Positions 17,665 to 26,966 are shown, counted from the first letter of the stretch. The stretch is DNA of 64,000 nt from an uncultured Muribaculaceae bacterium (GCA_905233845.1 CAJOFH010000018.1:17106-81105); one strand, 5' to 3'. Notes: generated by a model not told the origin, from the sequence alone. A program made the numbers and translations.

Positions 17665-17874
17665 GCTGCTAATAGTTTTACCGCGCGAGGTGCAAAATTA
17701 CTGCATCCTTTCTTGAAAAAAAATTTTTTTTCGCAAAAAATGCGTCAGCGTTCATTGAGCAGATGCTTTTTGTGGCTTAAGAGATTTCGCTGGCAAAATT
17801 GTCATTCTATAAACACCGCAAGGTGTGAAATACTGCATCATTTATGCGATAATTTCACTTTTTAACATAAAAAA

Positions 17875-17907
17875 GCACCAAAGGGCCGCTTTTCGACCAT
17901 TTGGTGC
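17875..17907 (-). terminator. Rho-independent terminator of the dockerin-SusD gene
   Basis: The stem GCACCAAA/TTTGGTGC, 27 bases after the stop, is followed on the minus strand by TTTTTTATG. Confidence 0.75.
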
Positions 17908-17933
17908 CTTAATTCCGATATGTAATTTAACAA

Positions 17934-20675
17934 TTAGTTAGGTATAAACATGTAGTCACCGAGGATGTCGTTGAAGTAGACTGTGTAGTTGCCCGAAGTA
18001 GCTAGAATGTTGAGTCCGTTGTATGTGCCGTTACCAATTGGGAATGTGTTGTCGCCCCAATTGGTGCTCCAATCATTGTTGGCCCGGAACTTAAGTTCGG
18101 AGTCATTGTCAAGAGTGAATGGTATTTTCCAGTTGTGACATGTTACATCGTAGGATGTGTCGAGCATATTCATATCGACGTCGGTCGCCCAATTACTGAA
18201 TTCACCAATGATTCCGATGCTGTTATAGGTGTTAACATTGTTTAAGTGTGTCCAAGTGACTTGATGAGTGATGGGATTGAGGGTGATTTTATAGTATCCA
18301 GCAGTGTTAACCGAGATATGAATATTAGCATAATCATCGCCGCTATAGAACTGTCCACCAGTCTCGTCACCACCAGAAACAACGTTTGTCCACTCTCCTG
18401 GAGAGCCAATAATCATGAACGCAGTCCCACTTGGAAAGTAACCTGCATATTCCAAGTTATTTCCGTTGTGGAACATTGGCGCCATTGAAGAGCAGTTGGT
18501 GGGATCGTCGCAATTGTTCCAGTTACCATCGCCGATGCATGATCCCACTAGCCACCAAATGTCATCGAAAGTGTTTGGCCTGAAGTTCAGCAGAATATTA
18601 CTAACGTTGGAATAGGCCTCTCCACAGCCACTTGCTGTACCATGGATGCGCAGTTTCAGAGCACCAGTTCCTAACTTCTGGATGCATCTCTTAAGCTCTG
18701 CTTCGGTGGGGTAATAGGTGGTGCTGCTTCCAGCTTCGAAGGTAATGTATGTCCCATCGGCGAAGTTGCTGTTGGCACAAATCTGCAGTTCATAGTTGGG
18801 ATGGATGATGTGCTCGTCGTCGGTTATTGCAGACCATGAAGTTGAGACGGTAAGAGTGTAGCCTTCGGGGTCGGTTCTCACTTGTGTGGTGAGCTGTATG
18901 TTAGGGTATGTGATGTCATAACCTGGGTTTTGTGTGTAGGAGCTGTTCTCTTCCAAAACTCCAGCAGGAATTGCAAAGATGTTCTTGCTGATGTCGAAGT
19001 CACAGCCATCAACTGTGCCTCCCTTCTGGTTCCAAGAGATTTCACCAGTAGCACCCATTTCTGTTCCGTATCTATTGAATCGTATCAAGTCGATGCGACG
19101 TCGTCCCTCAAAACCAAATTCTCTTGACCACTCATTGAGTATGCTGTTGAGGTTGGCGCTGCTAGCATTGTTTAATCCAGCTCTATTCCTTACTATGTTC
19201 AGAGCAGCTAGGCCCTCGCTTGTGCACGAACCGTTATGTGTCCTTGCATCGACCTCTGCAACAATGAGTGGCGCCTCGGCAAATCTAATGAGAGGGTAGT
19301 CGGTGTCGGCAAAGGTGGTGTATGGAATCTCGCTGGTCGTCTTACGGTTAGTGAACTTGAAGTAGCATATCCCGTCATAGTAATAAGTGCTCTCGGTGAT
19401 GGGGGCTATTGCGTTAGAATTGTTGTAGATAAACAGGGCGCGTTTGTCGCCAAGGGAGTTTGCCACAGTTCCTGGAGCAGTATTAATGTTCTGCTGTGTG
19501 TTGACATTGAATCTCTCGGCAAAATCGGGTCTTGCTATGTAGCCTCCCCACTGAGAGTTGAGTCCACTTTGGAAAATAGACTCATAATCCGAACCGTAGC
19601 TTCCTGCAACGAGGAATGTCGTTCCCGACCAAGCGAAGTCACCCGAGTTGTCGCTGGAGTAGACGATAGGTAGTATTATCTCGTTTCGAGAGTTTCCGGT
19701 GCCGTTGTCGGCCGAGAAGACACTTTGATAGTTTGACAGGACTCCGCCGCCAGTTATGCACATGCCGTAGGCCGAGTTCATTACGTATTCTGCGTTTTGC
19801 TTAGCGAGGTTCAGAGCCCGATTAAGAATGTTGCTGGATGCGTTCTTAACATAAACTCCCATGTTTAGATGGAGTCTTGCAAGCAGCAATGCGCAGGCAG
19901 CTTTGTCGATGCGTCCGTAGTTGAGTGACATGGGTTCGGCAAGCAAATCGCCACATTCAATAAGTTCATCTTCAATGAAATAGAATACATTGGCGCGCGA
20001 TTGTTGTTGAGCATTGATAGTGTTGACACTTGCGTTGGTGTTGGATGGCACTTTTCCGAAGAAATCCATCAGGTAATAGTAGTAGAGTGCCCTGAGGGTG
20101 CGAATCTCGGCGTTGTGCATGTCGTCATGGTTTGCGGTGCTGCTCAGATAGCTGTTGCACAAGTCTATGTTTGCGCATAGGCGTCGATATAGCCCTTCGG
20201 CTTGTGGCAGGTCGCTGCCCCAAGTGTTGGTGTTCATTTCGTGTATGCCATAGTCAGCCCAAAGGCAGTAGGCCTCATCGGTGGTAAGGGTGTTCATTTG
20301 CCACATCGATCGCAGGAAGGAGCTATGGCTTGGGTCACTAAATCCTGGGATTGATTCTTCGCTGCGCAGTGAGGCGTAGCACCGGTTAAAGAGAGCTTCC
20401 TCATTGTCGACCGATGGCGTGTTACCAAGCAGTATGTCATAAAGATAGGTGATGTCGGCAGCAGTAATGTTGCCGTCTCCATCCACATCGCAGGTGGTGG
20501 CATAGGTTTGTTCGCCGTTAAGCAAGTAGTTGTATATGGCGGTCACGTCGGCCGAGGTTACTGTGCCGTCACCATCCACGTCGCCATTGATAGCCCACAT
20601 TGCGGCTGGGCACATTGCAATCGCTATTGCGACCGCAATTTGCATGATGCGTGTAGTGAGATTGTTCATAATCAT
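17934..20675 (-). CDS. Secreted dockerin-like / SusD / SusE-F fusion protein
   Basis: Probable surface or secreted glycan-binding protein of 913 residues. Residues 1-28 are a signal peptide ending AAMWA. Residues 29-85 hold two dockerin-type calcium loops (GDVDGDGTVTSADVTAIYNYLL and CDVDGDGNITAADITYLYDILL). From about 94 to 590 is a RagB/SusD fold, with the typical AEIRTLRALYYYYLMDFFGKVP and the late FEGRRRIDLIRFNRYG. After about 600 come SusE/SusF-like starch-binding segments, ending LATSGNYTVYFNDILGDYMFI. Normal SusD proteins are lipoproteins beside a SusC; here there is no good lipobox (the Cys follows Met) and no SusC in the window. Dockerin, SusD and SusE/F in one chain is unusual. It appears monocistronic. 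Confidence 0.82.
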   Translation of the reverse strand: MIMNNLTTRIMQIAVAIAIAMCPAAMWAINGDVDGDGTVTSADVTAIYNYLLNGEQTYATTCDVDGDGNITAADITYLYDILLGNTPSVDNEEALFNRCYASLRSEESIPGFSDPSHSSFLRSMWQMNTLTTDEAYCLWADYGIHEMNTNTWGSDLPQAEGLYRRLCANIDLCNSYLSSTANHDDMHNAEIRTLRALYYYYLMDFFGKVPSNTNASVNTINAQQQSRANVFYFIEDELIECGDLLAEPMSLNYGRIDKAACALLLARLHLNMGVYVKNASSNILNRALNLAKQNAEYVMNSAYGMCITGGGVLSNYQSVFSADNGTGNSRNEIILPIVYSSDNSGDFAWSGTTFLVAGSYGSDYESIFQSGLNSQWGGYIARPDFAERFNVNTQQNINTAPGTVANSLGDKRALFIYNNSNAIAPITESTYYYDGICYFKFTNRKTTSEIPYTTFADTDYPLIRFAEAPLIVAEVDARTHNGSCTSEGLAALNIVRNRAGLNNASSANLNSILNEWSREFGFEGRRRIDLIRFNRYGTEMGATGEISWNQKGGTVDGCDFDISKNIFAIPAGVLEENSSYTQNPGYDITYPNIQLTTQVRTDPEGYTLTVSTSWSAITDDEHIIHPNYELQICANSNFADGTYITFEAGSSTTYYPTEAELKRCIQKLGTGALKLRIHGTASGCGEAYSNVSNILLNFRPNTFDDIWWLVGSCIGDGNWNNCDDPTNCSSMAPMFHNGNNLEYAGYFPSGTAFMIIGSPGEWTNVVSGGDETGGQFYSGDDYANIHISVNTAGYYKITLNPITHQVTWTHLNNVNTYNSIGIIGEFSNWATDVDMNMLDTSYDVTCHNWKIPFTLDNDSELKFRANNDWSTNWGDNTFPIGNGTYNGLNILATSGNYTVYFNDILGDYMFIPN

Positions 20676-20754
20676 TATGTTTTTTAGTTAATGTAATGTT
20701 CAAAAGAGGAGAGGTATAAAAAAATTGTATTATTTTGCCACAAATATAATAAAA

Positions 20755-20787
20755 AAAACTAAGAACAAGTTCTTAGTCCTTAGTTTT
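20755..20787. repeat. Nested inverted repeat upstream of the SusD-fusion gene
   Basis: AAAACTAAG pairs with CTTAGTTTT, and inside it CTAAGAA pairs with TTCTTAG. It lies next to a minus-strand TATATTTG (20741-20748) that may be the -7 box of the 20675 gene, so it may act as an operator or alternative hairpin. Confidence 0.45.
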
Positions 20788-20809
20788 TATACAAAAGAGC
20801 AAAAAAATA

Positions 20810-20840
20810 AAGCTGTCCTTCACCTAGTGAAAAACAGCTT
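20810..20840 (-). terminator. Rho-independent terminator of the 115-residue lipoprotein gene
   Basis: The stem AAGCTGT..TTCAC / GTGAA..ACAGCTT is followed on the minus strand by TATTTTTTTGC. Confidence 0.75.
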
Positions 20841-20864
20841 CAAAACTTTTTAGCTTGTTGCTAA

Positions 20865-21212
20865 TTACTTCTCAGCTTGAGGAGCCTCTTCGCCTTCAAC
20901 TGCCTCTTTTACAGCGTCTTTAGCGTCCTGAGCAGCCTCTTCGATCTTCTCTGCGCCTTCCTTGGCAGCATCCTTAGCAGCGTCCTTTACTTCCTCAGCC
21001 TTGTCGGCAGCCTTGTCGGCAGCCTCATTGATGGCGTCCTTAGCATTGTCAACTGCCTCGTTGATAGCGCTATCAACAGGATTAGCAGTGGTGTCTTCAA
21101 CAACCTCAGTGCTTGTAGCAGAGCTCTTGCTTGCGCTGTTGTTGCCAGTAGTTTGGCAAGAGAACAGAGATACGCTAGCGATAACAGCAACTAATAAAAC
21201 TAACTTTTTCAT
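20865..21212 (-). CDS. Ala/Glu/Lys-rich amphipathic lipoprotein
   Basis: A 115-residue protein with a lipoprotein signal (MKKLVLLVAVIASVSLFSC). A Ser/Thr-rich spacer precedes about 65 residues built from loose 11- and 4-residue repeats of the type AADKAADKAEEVKDAAKDA. These would form a long amphipathic helix like LEA or apolipoprotein-type proteins. No enzymatic motif is present. It may be a stress-related surface or periplasmic helix, by inference. It has its own terminator and lies apart from the neighbouring gene for acyl-CoA synthetase. Confidence 0.8.
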   Translation of the reverse strand: MKKLVLLVAVIASVSLFSCQTTGNNSASKSSATSTEVVEDTTANPVDSAINEAVDNAKDAINEAADKAADKAEEVKDAAKDAAKEGAEKIEEAAQDAKDAVKEAVEGEEAPQAEK

Positions 21213-21479
21213 TTCTAAATTTTTTTAATAATAAAACAATAAATAATTTTCTGTGTTTTTTCTGTGTTTCGAAAAACGATGCAAATTTATATCAAAAAAT
21301 TAATATGCAAATCTTTTTTTATTTTTTTTTTTGAACAAAAAACGTCAAAAATGGGCAATTTAACAAAACTTCACAAACTTACAATCTATCACTCGTTTGA
21401 GTTATAGGGTCTTTATTGACGAAAATTTTCTTTAAAGCGAATAATGTTAAATTGTCTTTAATATTTTTTTTCTTTGAAA

Positions 21480-23138
21480 TTAGCGGTATAAGAAGCGTTT
21501 TATGCTCTTTTTGGGCGTTTTTTCAAACTCATTTACCATAATCTCGATGCTTGACACTTTTTCGTAGGGTGCAACAAGTTTGTTTAGCTCAGTTTTCACT
21601 GTGTTCATGTGCGCTGGAAGTTGGTCACGAGTCACTCCATCACGGTCCATGGCGTCGTAGTCGGGGTAGACTAGGGCTATTAGTTTGCGATCGCGGTCCA
21701 CGACAAGGCTCTCACTCACGTAGAGCATGTTGTTGAGCTTTGCTTCAATCTCTTCAGGGTAGATGTTCTGTCCATTTGCACTCAAGAGCATTGTCTTTAG
21801 TCGACCACGAATAAATATGGTTCCGTCGGCGGTCAGCGTTCCCATGTCGCCGGTGTGTAGCCATCCGTCCTCATGCAGCACCTTGTCGGTGGCTTCGGTG
21901 TTGTGGAAATATCCGCTCATCACGTTTTCACCCTTGATGCAAATCTCGCCAGGGATGTTCTCGGGATCATCGCTCAATATTTTACATTCCATGATGCCTG
22001 GCAGCACGCGACCTGCACTGTGTAGCACAAACTCTCGCCATGGTGTGTGGCTCACGAGCGGTGCGCACTCGGTCATTCCATAGCCCACAGTGAAGGGGAA
22101 TTTTATTTTATAAAGGAAATCCTCGACCTCGGCGTTGAAAGGTGCGCCACCCACAATCACCTCCTCAAACTCTCCACCAAAGGCTTCGATGAGACGCTCG
22201 CGTATGCGGTCGTATATTTTGCGGTCAAGATAGGGAACAGCAAGAGCCCAGCGCAACTTGGTCCTGCTGATCATGGGCACTATCATCTTGCTGTAGATCT
22301 TTTCGAGAACCAGTGGTACACATATTACAAGATGTGGCTTGATTTCTTGCATGGCCTTCACAATAACCTTGGGAGCGGGGATGCGTCCTAGCAGAGTGAT
22401 GTGTGAGCCAACGGCTAATGGTGTGAGCATGTCGAATGCGCAACCATAGGCATGAGCAAGTGGAAGGAACGAGACGCAGCGTGTGCCACGACGGTGCAGC
22501 TGCGAGTTGATGCCGTAGACGATGTTTCCAGCCAGGTTGTTGCCAGTGAGCATCACTCCCTTGCTAAATCCCGTGGTTCCGCTGGTGTAGTTTATCTCCA
22601 TGAGCTCTTTGTTGTCACGCTCTATGTAGTTGATGCCAGCAGCGGTGAATCCATTGGGATATGTTTGCTGCATGAGAGTGTCGGCGTTCTCAATCACTTG
22701 GTCAATGTGCTCATCTTCGTTCTGAGCAAGCAGTTTGCCGGTGTCAAGTGATACAGCAGCGCGAATGTGGCGCATATTGTCGAAGTCGAACGATTCCCAG
22801 ATGGCGTTGCTGGCGAAGAGCACTTCGGCCTCGCTATGGTTGATGATGTGCTGTGCGTCGCGTGGGTTAAACTCCTGCAGGATGGGCACGATGACGGCTC
22901 CGTAAGTGATGGTTCCCAAGAACACAATTACCCAGCTGGGTGTGTTTTTGCCGATTAGTGCAACACGGTCTCCAGGTTTGAGTCCACACTCTTTATATAT
23001 AAGGTGTAGGCGTGCGATGCGCTTGGCAAAGTCGCCGTAGGTTAGAGTTTGCTTGGTGTTATAGTCACTAAGAGCGGGCAGGTCCCAATTGTTTCGGAAG
23101 CTCTGCTCAAAAATCTTTATGGTGTTTTCCTTCATCAT
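21480..23138 (-). CDS. Long-chain acyl-CoA synthetase (AMP-forming)
   Basis: An ANL-superfamily adenylating enzyme, likely activating fatty acids with ATP and CoA at the membrane. The P-loop INYTSGTTGFSKGVML is near residue 180, VGYGMTECAPL near 350, and GWLHTGDMG near 425. The C-terminal lid holds LKTMLLSANGQNIYPEEIE, and a final Lys-rich segment (KTPKKSIKRFLY) supplies the catalytic lysine. The ORF track begins 16 codons earlier, upstream of MMKENTIKIFEQ; the ATG at 23138 matches the family start and lies after the mapped promoter. It is divergent from glgB. The acyl chain specificity cannot be read. Confidence 0.9.
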   Translation of the reverse strand: MMKENTIKIFEQSFRNNWDLPALSDYNTKQTLTYGDFAKRIARLHLIYKECGLKPGDRVALIGKNTPSWVIVFLGTITYGAVIVPILQEFNPRDAQHIINHSEAEVLFASNAIWESFDFDNMRHIRAAVSLDTGKLLAQNEDEHIDQVIENADTLMQQTYPNGFTAAGINYIERDNKELMEINYTSGTTGFSKGVMLTGNNLAGNIVYGINSQLHRRGTRCVSFLPLAHAYGCAFDMLTPLAVGSHITLLGRIPAPKVIVKAMQEIKPHLVICVPLVLEKIYSKMIVPMISRTKLRWALAVPYLDRKIYDRIRERLIEAFGGEFEEVIVGGAPFNAEVEDFLYKIKFPFTVGYGMTECAPLVSHTPWREFVLHSAGRVLPGIMECKILSDDPENIPGEICIKGENVMSGYFHNTEATDKVLHEDGWLHTGDMGTLTADGTIFIRGRLKTMLLSANGQNIYPEEIEAKLNNMLYVSESLVVDRDRKLIALVYPDYDAMDRDGVTRDQLPAHMNTVKTELNKLVAPYEKVSSIEIMVNEFEKTPKKSIKRFLYR

Positions 23139-23183
23139 AATGCGATGATGTTTTTGATTTTTTGCAATAGTTTTTTCAGCCCA

Positions 23184-23213
23184 CAAAATTAACGAAAAAA
23201 TCTAAAACTGCAA
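23184..23213 (-). promoter_or_regulatory. Promoter of the acyl-CoA synthetase gene
   Basis: On the minus strand TTG, a 19-base spacer and TAATTTTG fit the consensus, giving a leader of about 40 bases. Confidence 0.65.
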
Positions 23214-23219
23214 AAAATG

Positions 23220-23250
23220 TTGCAATCGTCGTCGTTTTTTGCTATTTTTG
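23220..23250 (+). promoter_or_regulatory. Promoter of glgB
   Basis: TTG, a 20-base spacer and TATTTTTG fit the consensus. It lies back to back with the acyl-CoA synthetase promoter and predicts a glgB leader of about 130 bases. Confidence 0.65.
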
Positions 23251-23389
23251 CACCAAAGAAAAATTATCGCCAGTGAAATCGGTTAACTGCACTTCATATT
23301 AGGTTTTGCCCTCTAAATCCATTGGCTAAGCAAAAAGAGGCTAACTTTGTTGTGATTTTTTTAGACATTACACATTATATAATAATATT

Positions 23390-25465
23390 ATGAAGAAGAA
23401 AACACTCTCCATCATCAAGGATGACCCTTGGCTGGAACCCTTTGAGGAGGCCATAGTGGGTCGCCACAACGATTTTTTGAACAAAGAAAAAGAGCTCACT
23501 GGCGATGGCGGCAGTCTTGTCGATTTTGCTAATGCTTACAACTACTACGGTCTTCACCACACTTCTAAAGGGTGGGTGTTGCGTGAATGGGCACCTAACG
23601 CCACCGAGATTTTTGTGGTTGGCGACTTCAACAACTGGACTGAGTGCGCCCCCTACAAGATGCGCCAGCTTGAGAATGGCAACTGGGAGATTACATTGCC
23701 CGAGCGTGGAATGAAGCATGGTGACCTTTTCAAACTTAGTGTTCACTGGAATGGTGGACAGGGCGAACGCATCCCCGCCTATGCTACACGTGTAGTTCAG
23801 GACGACAACACCAAAATATTCTCGGCTCAAGTGTGGAACCCCGAGGAAAAATACGAGTTCAAGATTAAGAACTTCAAGCCCAATGTGCAGCCACTGCTCA
23901 TCTATGAGTGCCACATCGGTATGGCTCAGAATCGTGAGGGAGTGGGAACCTACGAGGAGTTTCGCACCAATATTTTGCCACGAATAGCTGATGACGGCTA
24001 CAATGCCATTCAAATTATGGCGATTCAGGAGCATCCCTACTATGGCTCTTTTGGCTACCATGTATCAAGTTTCTATGCCGCTTCGAGCCGATTTGGCACT
24101 CCCGAGGAGCTGAAACACCTCATCGATGACGCACACTCTCGTGGCATCGCCGTGATTATGGATATCGTGCACTCGCATGCGGTGAAGAACGAGGTGGAAG
24201 GCTTGGGTCGTTTCGATGGCAGCTATGACCTCTATTTCTATGGCGACGGCAAGCGCGAGCATCCAGCTTGGGACTCTCTGTGCTTCGACTACGGCAAGAA
24301 TGCTGTGCTCAACTTCTTGCTGAGCAACTGTAAGTTCTGGCTTGAGGAGTATAAATTCGACGGCTTCCGTTTTGATGGCGTGACATCGATGCTCTACTAC
24401 AACCATGGACTGGGTCAGGCATTTGGTGGCTATGAGGATTACTATAATGGTAACCAGGACACCAACGCTATCACTTACCTCACCCTTGCCAACAAGCTGA
24501 TTCACGAGGTAAATCCTCACGCGATAACCATTGCCGAGGAGATGAGCGGCATGCCAGGCTTGGCACGTAAGGTAAAGGACGGTGGCATCGGCTTTGACTA
24601 CCGCATGGCGATGGGCATCCCCGACTACTGGATTAAGACCATCAAGGAGCAGAAGGACGAGCACTGGAAGCCCACGTCAATATTCTGGGAACTCACAAAC
24701 CGTCGTGCTGACGAGAAGACCATCTCATATGCCGAGAGCCACGATCAGGCTTTGGTGGGCGACAAGACTATCATTTTCCGACTGATTGACAAGGAGATGT
24801 ACTGGCACATGATGACAGGCGACGACAATGGAGTGGTGAGCCGTGGCGTGGCTTTGCATAAGCTCATCAGGCTAGTGACTGCATCGACCATCAACGGAGG
24901 CTACCTCAACTTCATGGGTAACGAGTGGGGCCATCCCGAGTGGATTGACTTCCCACGCGATGGCAACGGTTGGAGCTATAAGTACGCCCGCCGTCAGTGG
25001 GACCTTGTGGACCGTGAGGACCTCAAATATCAGTTCCTTAATAATTGGGACAATGATGTGATGCACTTGATAGGTGGCACGCACAACTTCCAGGCACTGC
25101 CCATCCGCAAACTTTGGGACAAGGACGATGACCAGATACTTGCCTATATGCGTGGTGACCTTGTGTTTGTGTTCAACTTCAACCCAGTGCAGTCGTTCAG
25201 CGACTATGGTTTCTTGGCTCCAGCAGGGGAGTATCACGGTGTGATGAATAGCGACAATGCGCGCTATGGCGGTTACGGCAATGTGGACGAGGGCGTGAAT
25301 CACCTCACCCAGTCCGACCCACTATATGACAGCGCCGGTTTGGGATGGCTGAAGCTCTACATTCCTGCTCGCTCTGCCTTGATTTTGCGTCTTCAGCCTG
25401 GGCGTCCAAAAGCTGCTCGCAAACCTGCCGCAAAGAAGGCCCCAAAGAAGAAAACCAAAAAGTGA
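23390..25465 (+). CDS. glgB: 1,4-alpha-glucan branching enzyme (GH13)
   Basis: Makes alpha-1,6 branches in glycogen. An N-terminal CBM48 (VLREWAPNATEIFVVGDFNNW) covers about residues 55-150. The GH13 barrel follows, with nucleophile Asp in FDGFRFDGVTSMLYY, acid/base Glu in AEEMSGMPG, and the transition-state His-Asp in AESHDQALVGDK. The sequence resembles the eukaryote-like branching enzymes common in Bacteroidetes. At 691 residues it carries a very basic tail (KAARKPAAKKAPKKKTKK) not needed for catalysis. No other glycogen gene is adjacent. The stop codon overlaps the first of two near-identical hairpins downstream. Confidence 0.95.
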   Translation: MKKKTLSIIKDDPWLEPFEEAIVGRHNDFLNKEKELTGDGGSLVDFANAYNYYGLHHTSKGWVLREWAPNATEIFVVGDFNNWTECAPYKMRQLENGNWEITLPERGMKHGDLFKLSVHWNGGQGERIPAYATRVVQDDNTKIFSAQVWNPEEKYEFKIKNFKPNVQPLLIYECHIGMAQNREGVGTYEEFRTNILPRIADDGYNAIQIMAIQEHPYYGSFGYHVSSFYAASSRFGTPEELKHLIDDAHSRGIAVIMDIVHSHAVKNEVEGLGRFDGSYDLYFYGDGKREHPAWDSLCFDYGKNAVLNFLLSNCKFWLEEYKFDGFRFDGVTSMLYYNHGLGQAFGGYEDYYNGNQDTNAITYLTLANKLIHEVNPHAITIAEEMSGMPGLARKVKDGGIGFDYRMAMGIPDYWIKTIKEQKDEHWKPTSIFWELTNRRADEKTISYAESHDQALVGDKTIIFRLIDKEMYWHMMTGDDNGVVSRGVALHKLIRLVTASTINGGYLNFMGNEWGHPEWIDFPRDGNGWSYKYARRQWDLVDREDLKYQFLNNWDNDVMHLIGGTHNFQALPIRKLWDKDDDQILAYMRGDLVFVFNFNPVQSFSDYGFLAPAGEYHGVMNSDNARYGGYGNVDEGVNHLTQSDPLYDSAGLGWLKLYIPARSALILRLQPGRPKAARKPAAKKAPKKKTKK

Positions 25466-25492
25466 AGAAAAAGGAACCGACCCCTTTTCTTC
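25464..25492. repeat. First copy of a terminator-like hairpin repeat
   Basis: gaagaaaaaggaaccgaccc begins a hairpin (GAAGAAAA / TTTTCTTC) that overlaps the glgB stop codon. A nearly identical copy starts 88 bases later. It may serve as terminator and as a mobile or duplicated hairpin. Confidence 0.65.
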
Positions 25493-25551
25493 ATTAAATG
25501 GGTAAAAACGGAACAAGAAGGACAAAATTATAGTCAAAATGTTGTATAAAT

Positions 25552-25580
25552 GAAGAAAAAGGAACCGACCCTTTTTCTTC
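25552..25580. repeat. Second copy of the hairpin repeat
   Basis: A perfect 11-bp stem GAAGAAAAAGG / CCTTTTTCTTC with a seven-base loop, 14 bases before the next ATG. It has one base of difference from the copy at 25464. Confidence 0.65.
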
Positions 25581-25594
25581 ACTTGTGGTGAAAA

Positions 25595-26137
25595 ATGAAA
25601 ATTGTTGTTTATTGTTCGGCGAATTCTGATTTGCCGCATGAGATTGTTGACATAGCTTCCGCTTTAGGGCGGTGGATAGGGGAGGGCGGTCACACGCTCG
25701 TCTATGGCGGTGTGAACGCCGGTTTGATGCATGTGACAGCTCAAGCGGCTCGTGAGGCGGGATGCAAAAGAATTGTGGGCATAGTTCCAAAGTTCTTCAA
25801 GCATCGTGCCGACCCGTTGTGCACCAAGCTGAAACTTGCCCGCGACCTTAACGACCGCAAGTCGATGCTCATTGGCAATGGTGACGTCTTTGTGGTGCTG
25901 CCTGGCGGTCTTGGCACTATCGACGAGTGGGTGTCGACACTTTCGCACATAGTGGTAGAGGGCAGCGATCGAGCAATCATCGTGGTAAACTATAAGGGCA
26001 TGTACTTGGCCCAGACAGAACAGTTGCGCAACACGGCTAGTTCTCAGTTTGCCCGCGCCGCAAGCATTGACCGTTCCATTTTGGTCAACGACTCACAAGA
26101 ATTAATCAACAAATTAAATGAAATAAGTATGCTATGA
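25595..26137 (+). CDS. LOG/TIGR00730-family Rossmann-fold nucleotide hydrolase
   Basis: Members hydrolyse nucleoside monophosphates to base and ribose 5-phosphate (the LOG cytokinin-activating type) or remain uncharacterised in bacteria. The Rossmann start is KIVVYCSANSDLP, with the nucleotide site YGGVNAGLMHV and the signature PGGLGTIDEW (PGGxGTxxE) at about residue 107. The length of 180 residues is usual. The stop codon overlaps the next start as ATGA, so it is translationally coupled to the adenosyltransferase. A role in nucleotide salvage is inferred. Confidence 0.88.
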   Translation: MKIVVYCSANSDLPHEIVDIASALGRWIGEGGHTLVYGGVNAGLMHVTAQAAREAGCKRIVGIVPKFFKHRADPLCTKLKLARDLNDRKSMLIGNGDVFVVLPGGLGTIDEWVSTLSHIVVEGSDRAIIVVNYKGMYLAQTEQLRNTASSQFARAASIDRSILVNDSQELINKLNEISML

Positions 26138-26694
26138 AATCAAAAGTTTATACCCTCACTGGCGACAAGGGCACTACTTCACTTGTTGGTGGTCAACGAG
26201 TTGCCAAAGACGATATCCGCGTTGAGGCCTATGGCACAGTCGACGAGCTGAATTCTCACATTGGCCAAGTGGCGCATGCGCTTAAAGGCAAGATGCCCGA
26301 CGTGGAGCAGTTGCTTTTTAAGGTTCAGAACAAGCTTTTCAACTTGGGCGCCTATTTGGCAACTGAGCAGACTGACGTTCAATCGCCTGTCTATGGTCTG
26401 CAGGACGAAGATGTGAAGGCTATTGAGGCAATGATTGACAAGATGGACGAGCAACTGCCGCCCATGCGTGGATTCATCTTGCCTGGTGGTGCCGATGCTG
26501 CTGTACTTTGTGACGTGTGCCGCACCGTGACCCGCCGTGCCGAGCGTCGCGTGGTGACACTATCTTTAGAGCGACCTCTTAATCCGCTGGCTCAGCGTTA
26601 TCTTAACCGCCTGAGCGATTTCTTCTTCATCTTGGCTCGCTATATCAACGTTACCAATCATGTAGAAGAAGTTCTTTGGGATAAGAACGCTTGA
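26134..26694 (+). CDS. Cob(I)alamin adenosyltransferase, PduO type
   Basis: Transfers the 5'-deoxyadenosyl group of ATP to cob(I)alamin to make coenzyme B12. The N-terminal ATP-binding loop KVYTLTGDKGTTSLVGGQRV and the VEAYGTVDELNSHIG helix are textbook for the family. The C-terminal half has VCRTVTRRAERRVV and LNRLSDFFFILARYIN. The length is 186 residues. It overlaps the LOG gene by four bases. No other cobalamin gene is nearby, which suits salvage rather than synthesis. Confidence 0.93.
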   Translation: MKSKVYTLTGDKGTTSLVGGQRVAKDDIRVEAYGTVDELNSHIGQVAHALKGKMPDVEQLLFKVQNKLFNLGAYLATEQTDVQSPVYGLQDEDVKAIEAMIDKMDEQLPPMRGFILPGGADAAVLCDVCRTVTRRAERRVVTLSLERPLNPLAQRYLNRLSDFFFILARYINVTNHVEEVLWDKNA

Positions 26695-26796
26695 TTTTTC
26701 ATCTATTTTATTCTTGGTCAGTGTCGTAGGCGCTGGCGGTCTGGTTGTGTTGAGGGGTAAGTTCCCAAACATCATTTAATAAATTGTTGCTATTTT

Positions 26797-26836
26797 GATG
26801 CCAAAGGAGAGAATAACTTCTTTGGTATCTTGTTTT
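26797..26836 (+). terminator. Probable terminator after the adenosyltransferase gene
   Basis: The stem GATgCCAAAG / CTTTGGtATC is followed by TTGTTTT. It lies about 100 bases after the stop; nothing else is seen between. Confidence 0.5.
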
Positions 26837-26966
26837 GAGAAGAAACGCTTTTTTTCAAAAAAAATGAACTTTTTTCTTGGTGCGCAAAAAGGCTGCGGTG
26901 TGATGTTGTTACTTTGCAGCGTGAAAAAGATAAAAGGTGTTCATTGACATGTTTTTCACTCAAGAT

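Noticed and set aside
24065-24664. 199-codon minus-strand ORF opposite glgB
   Set aside because: Antisense to the catalytic barrel of the branching enzyme, with no independent evidence.
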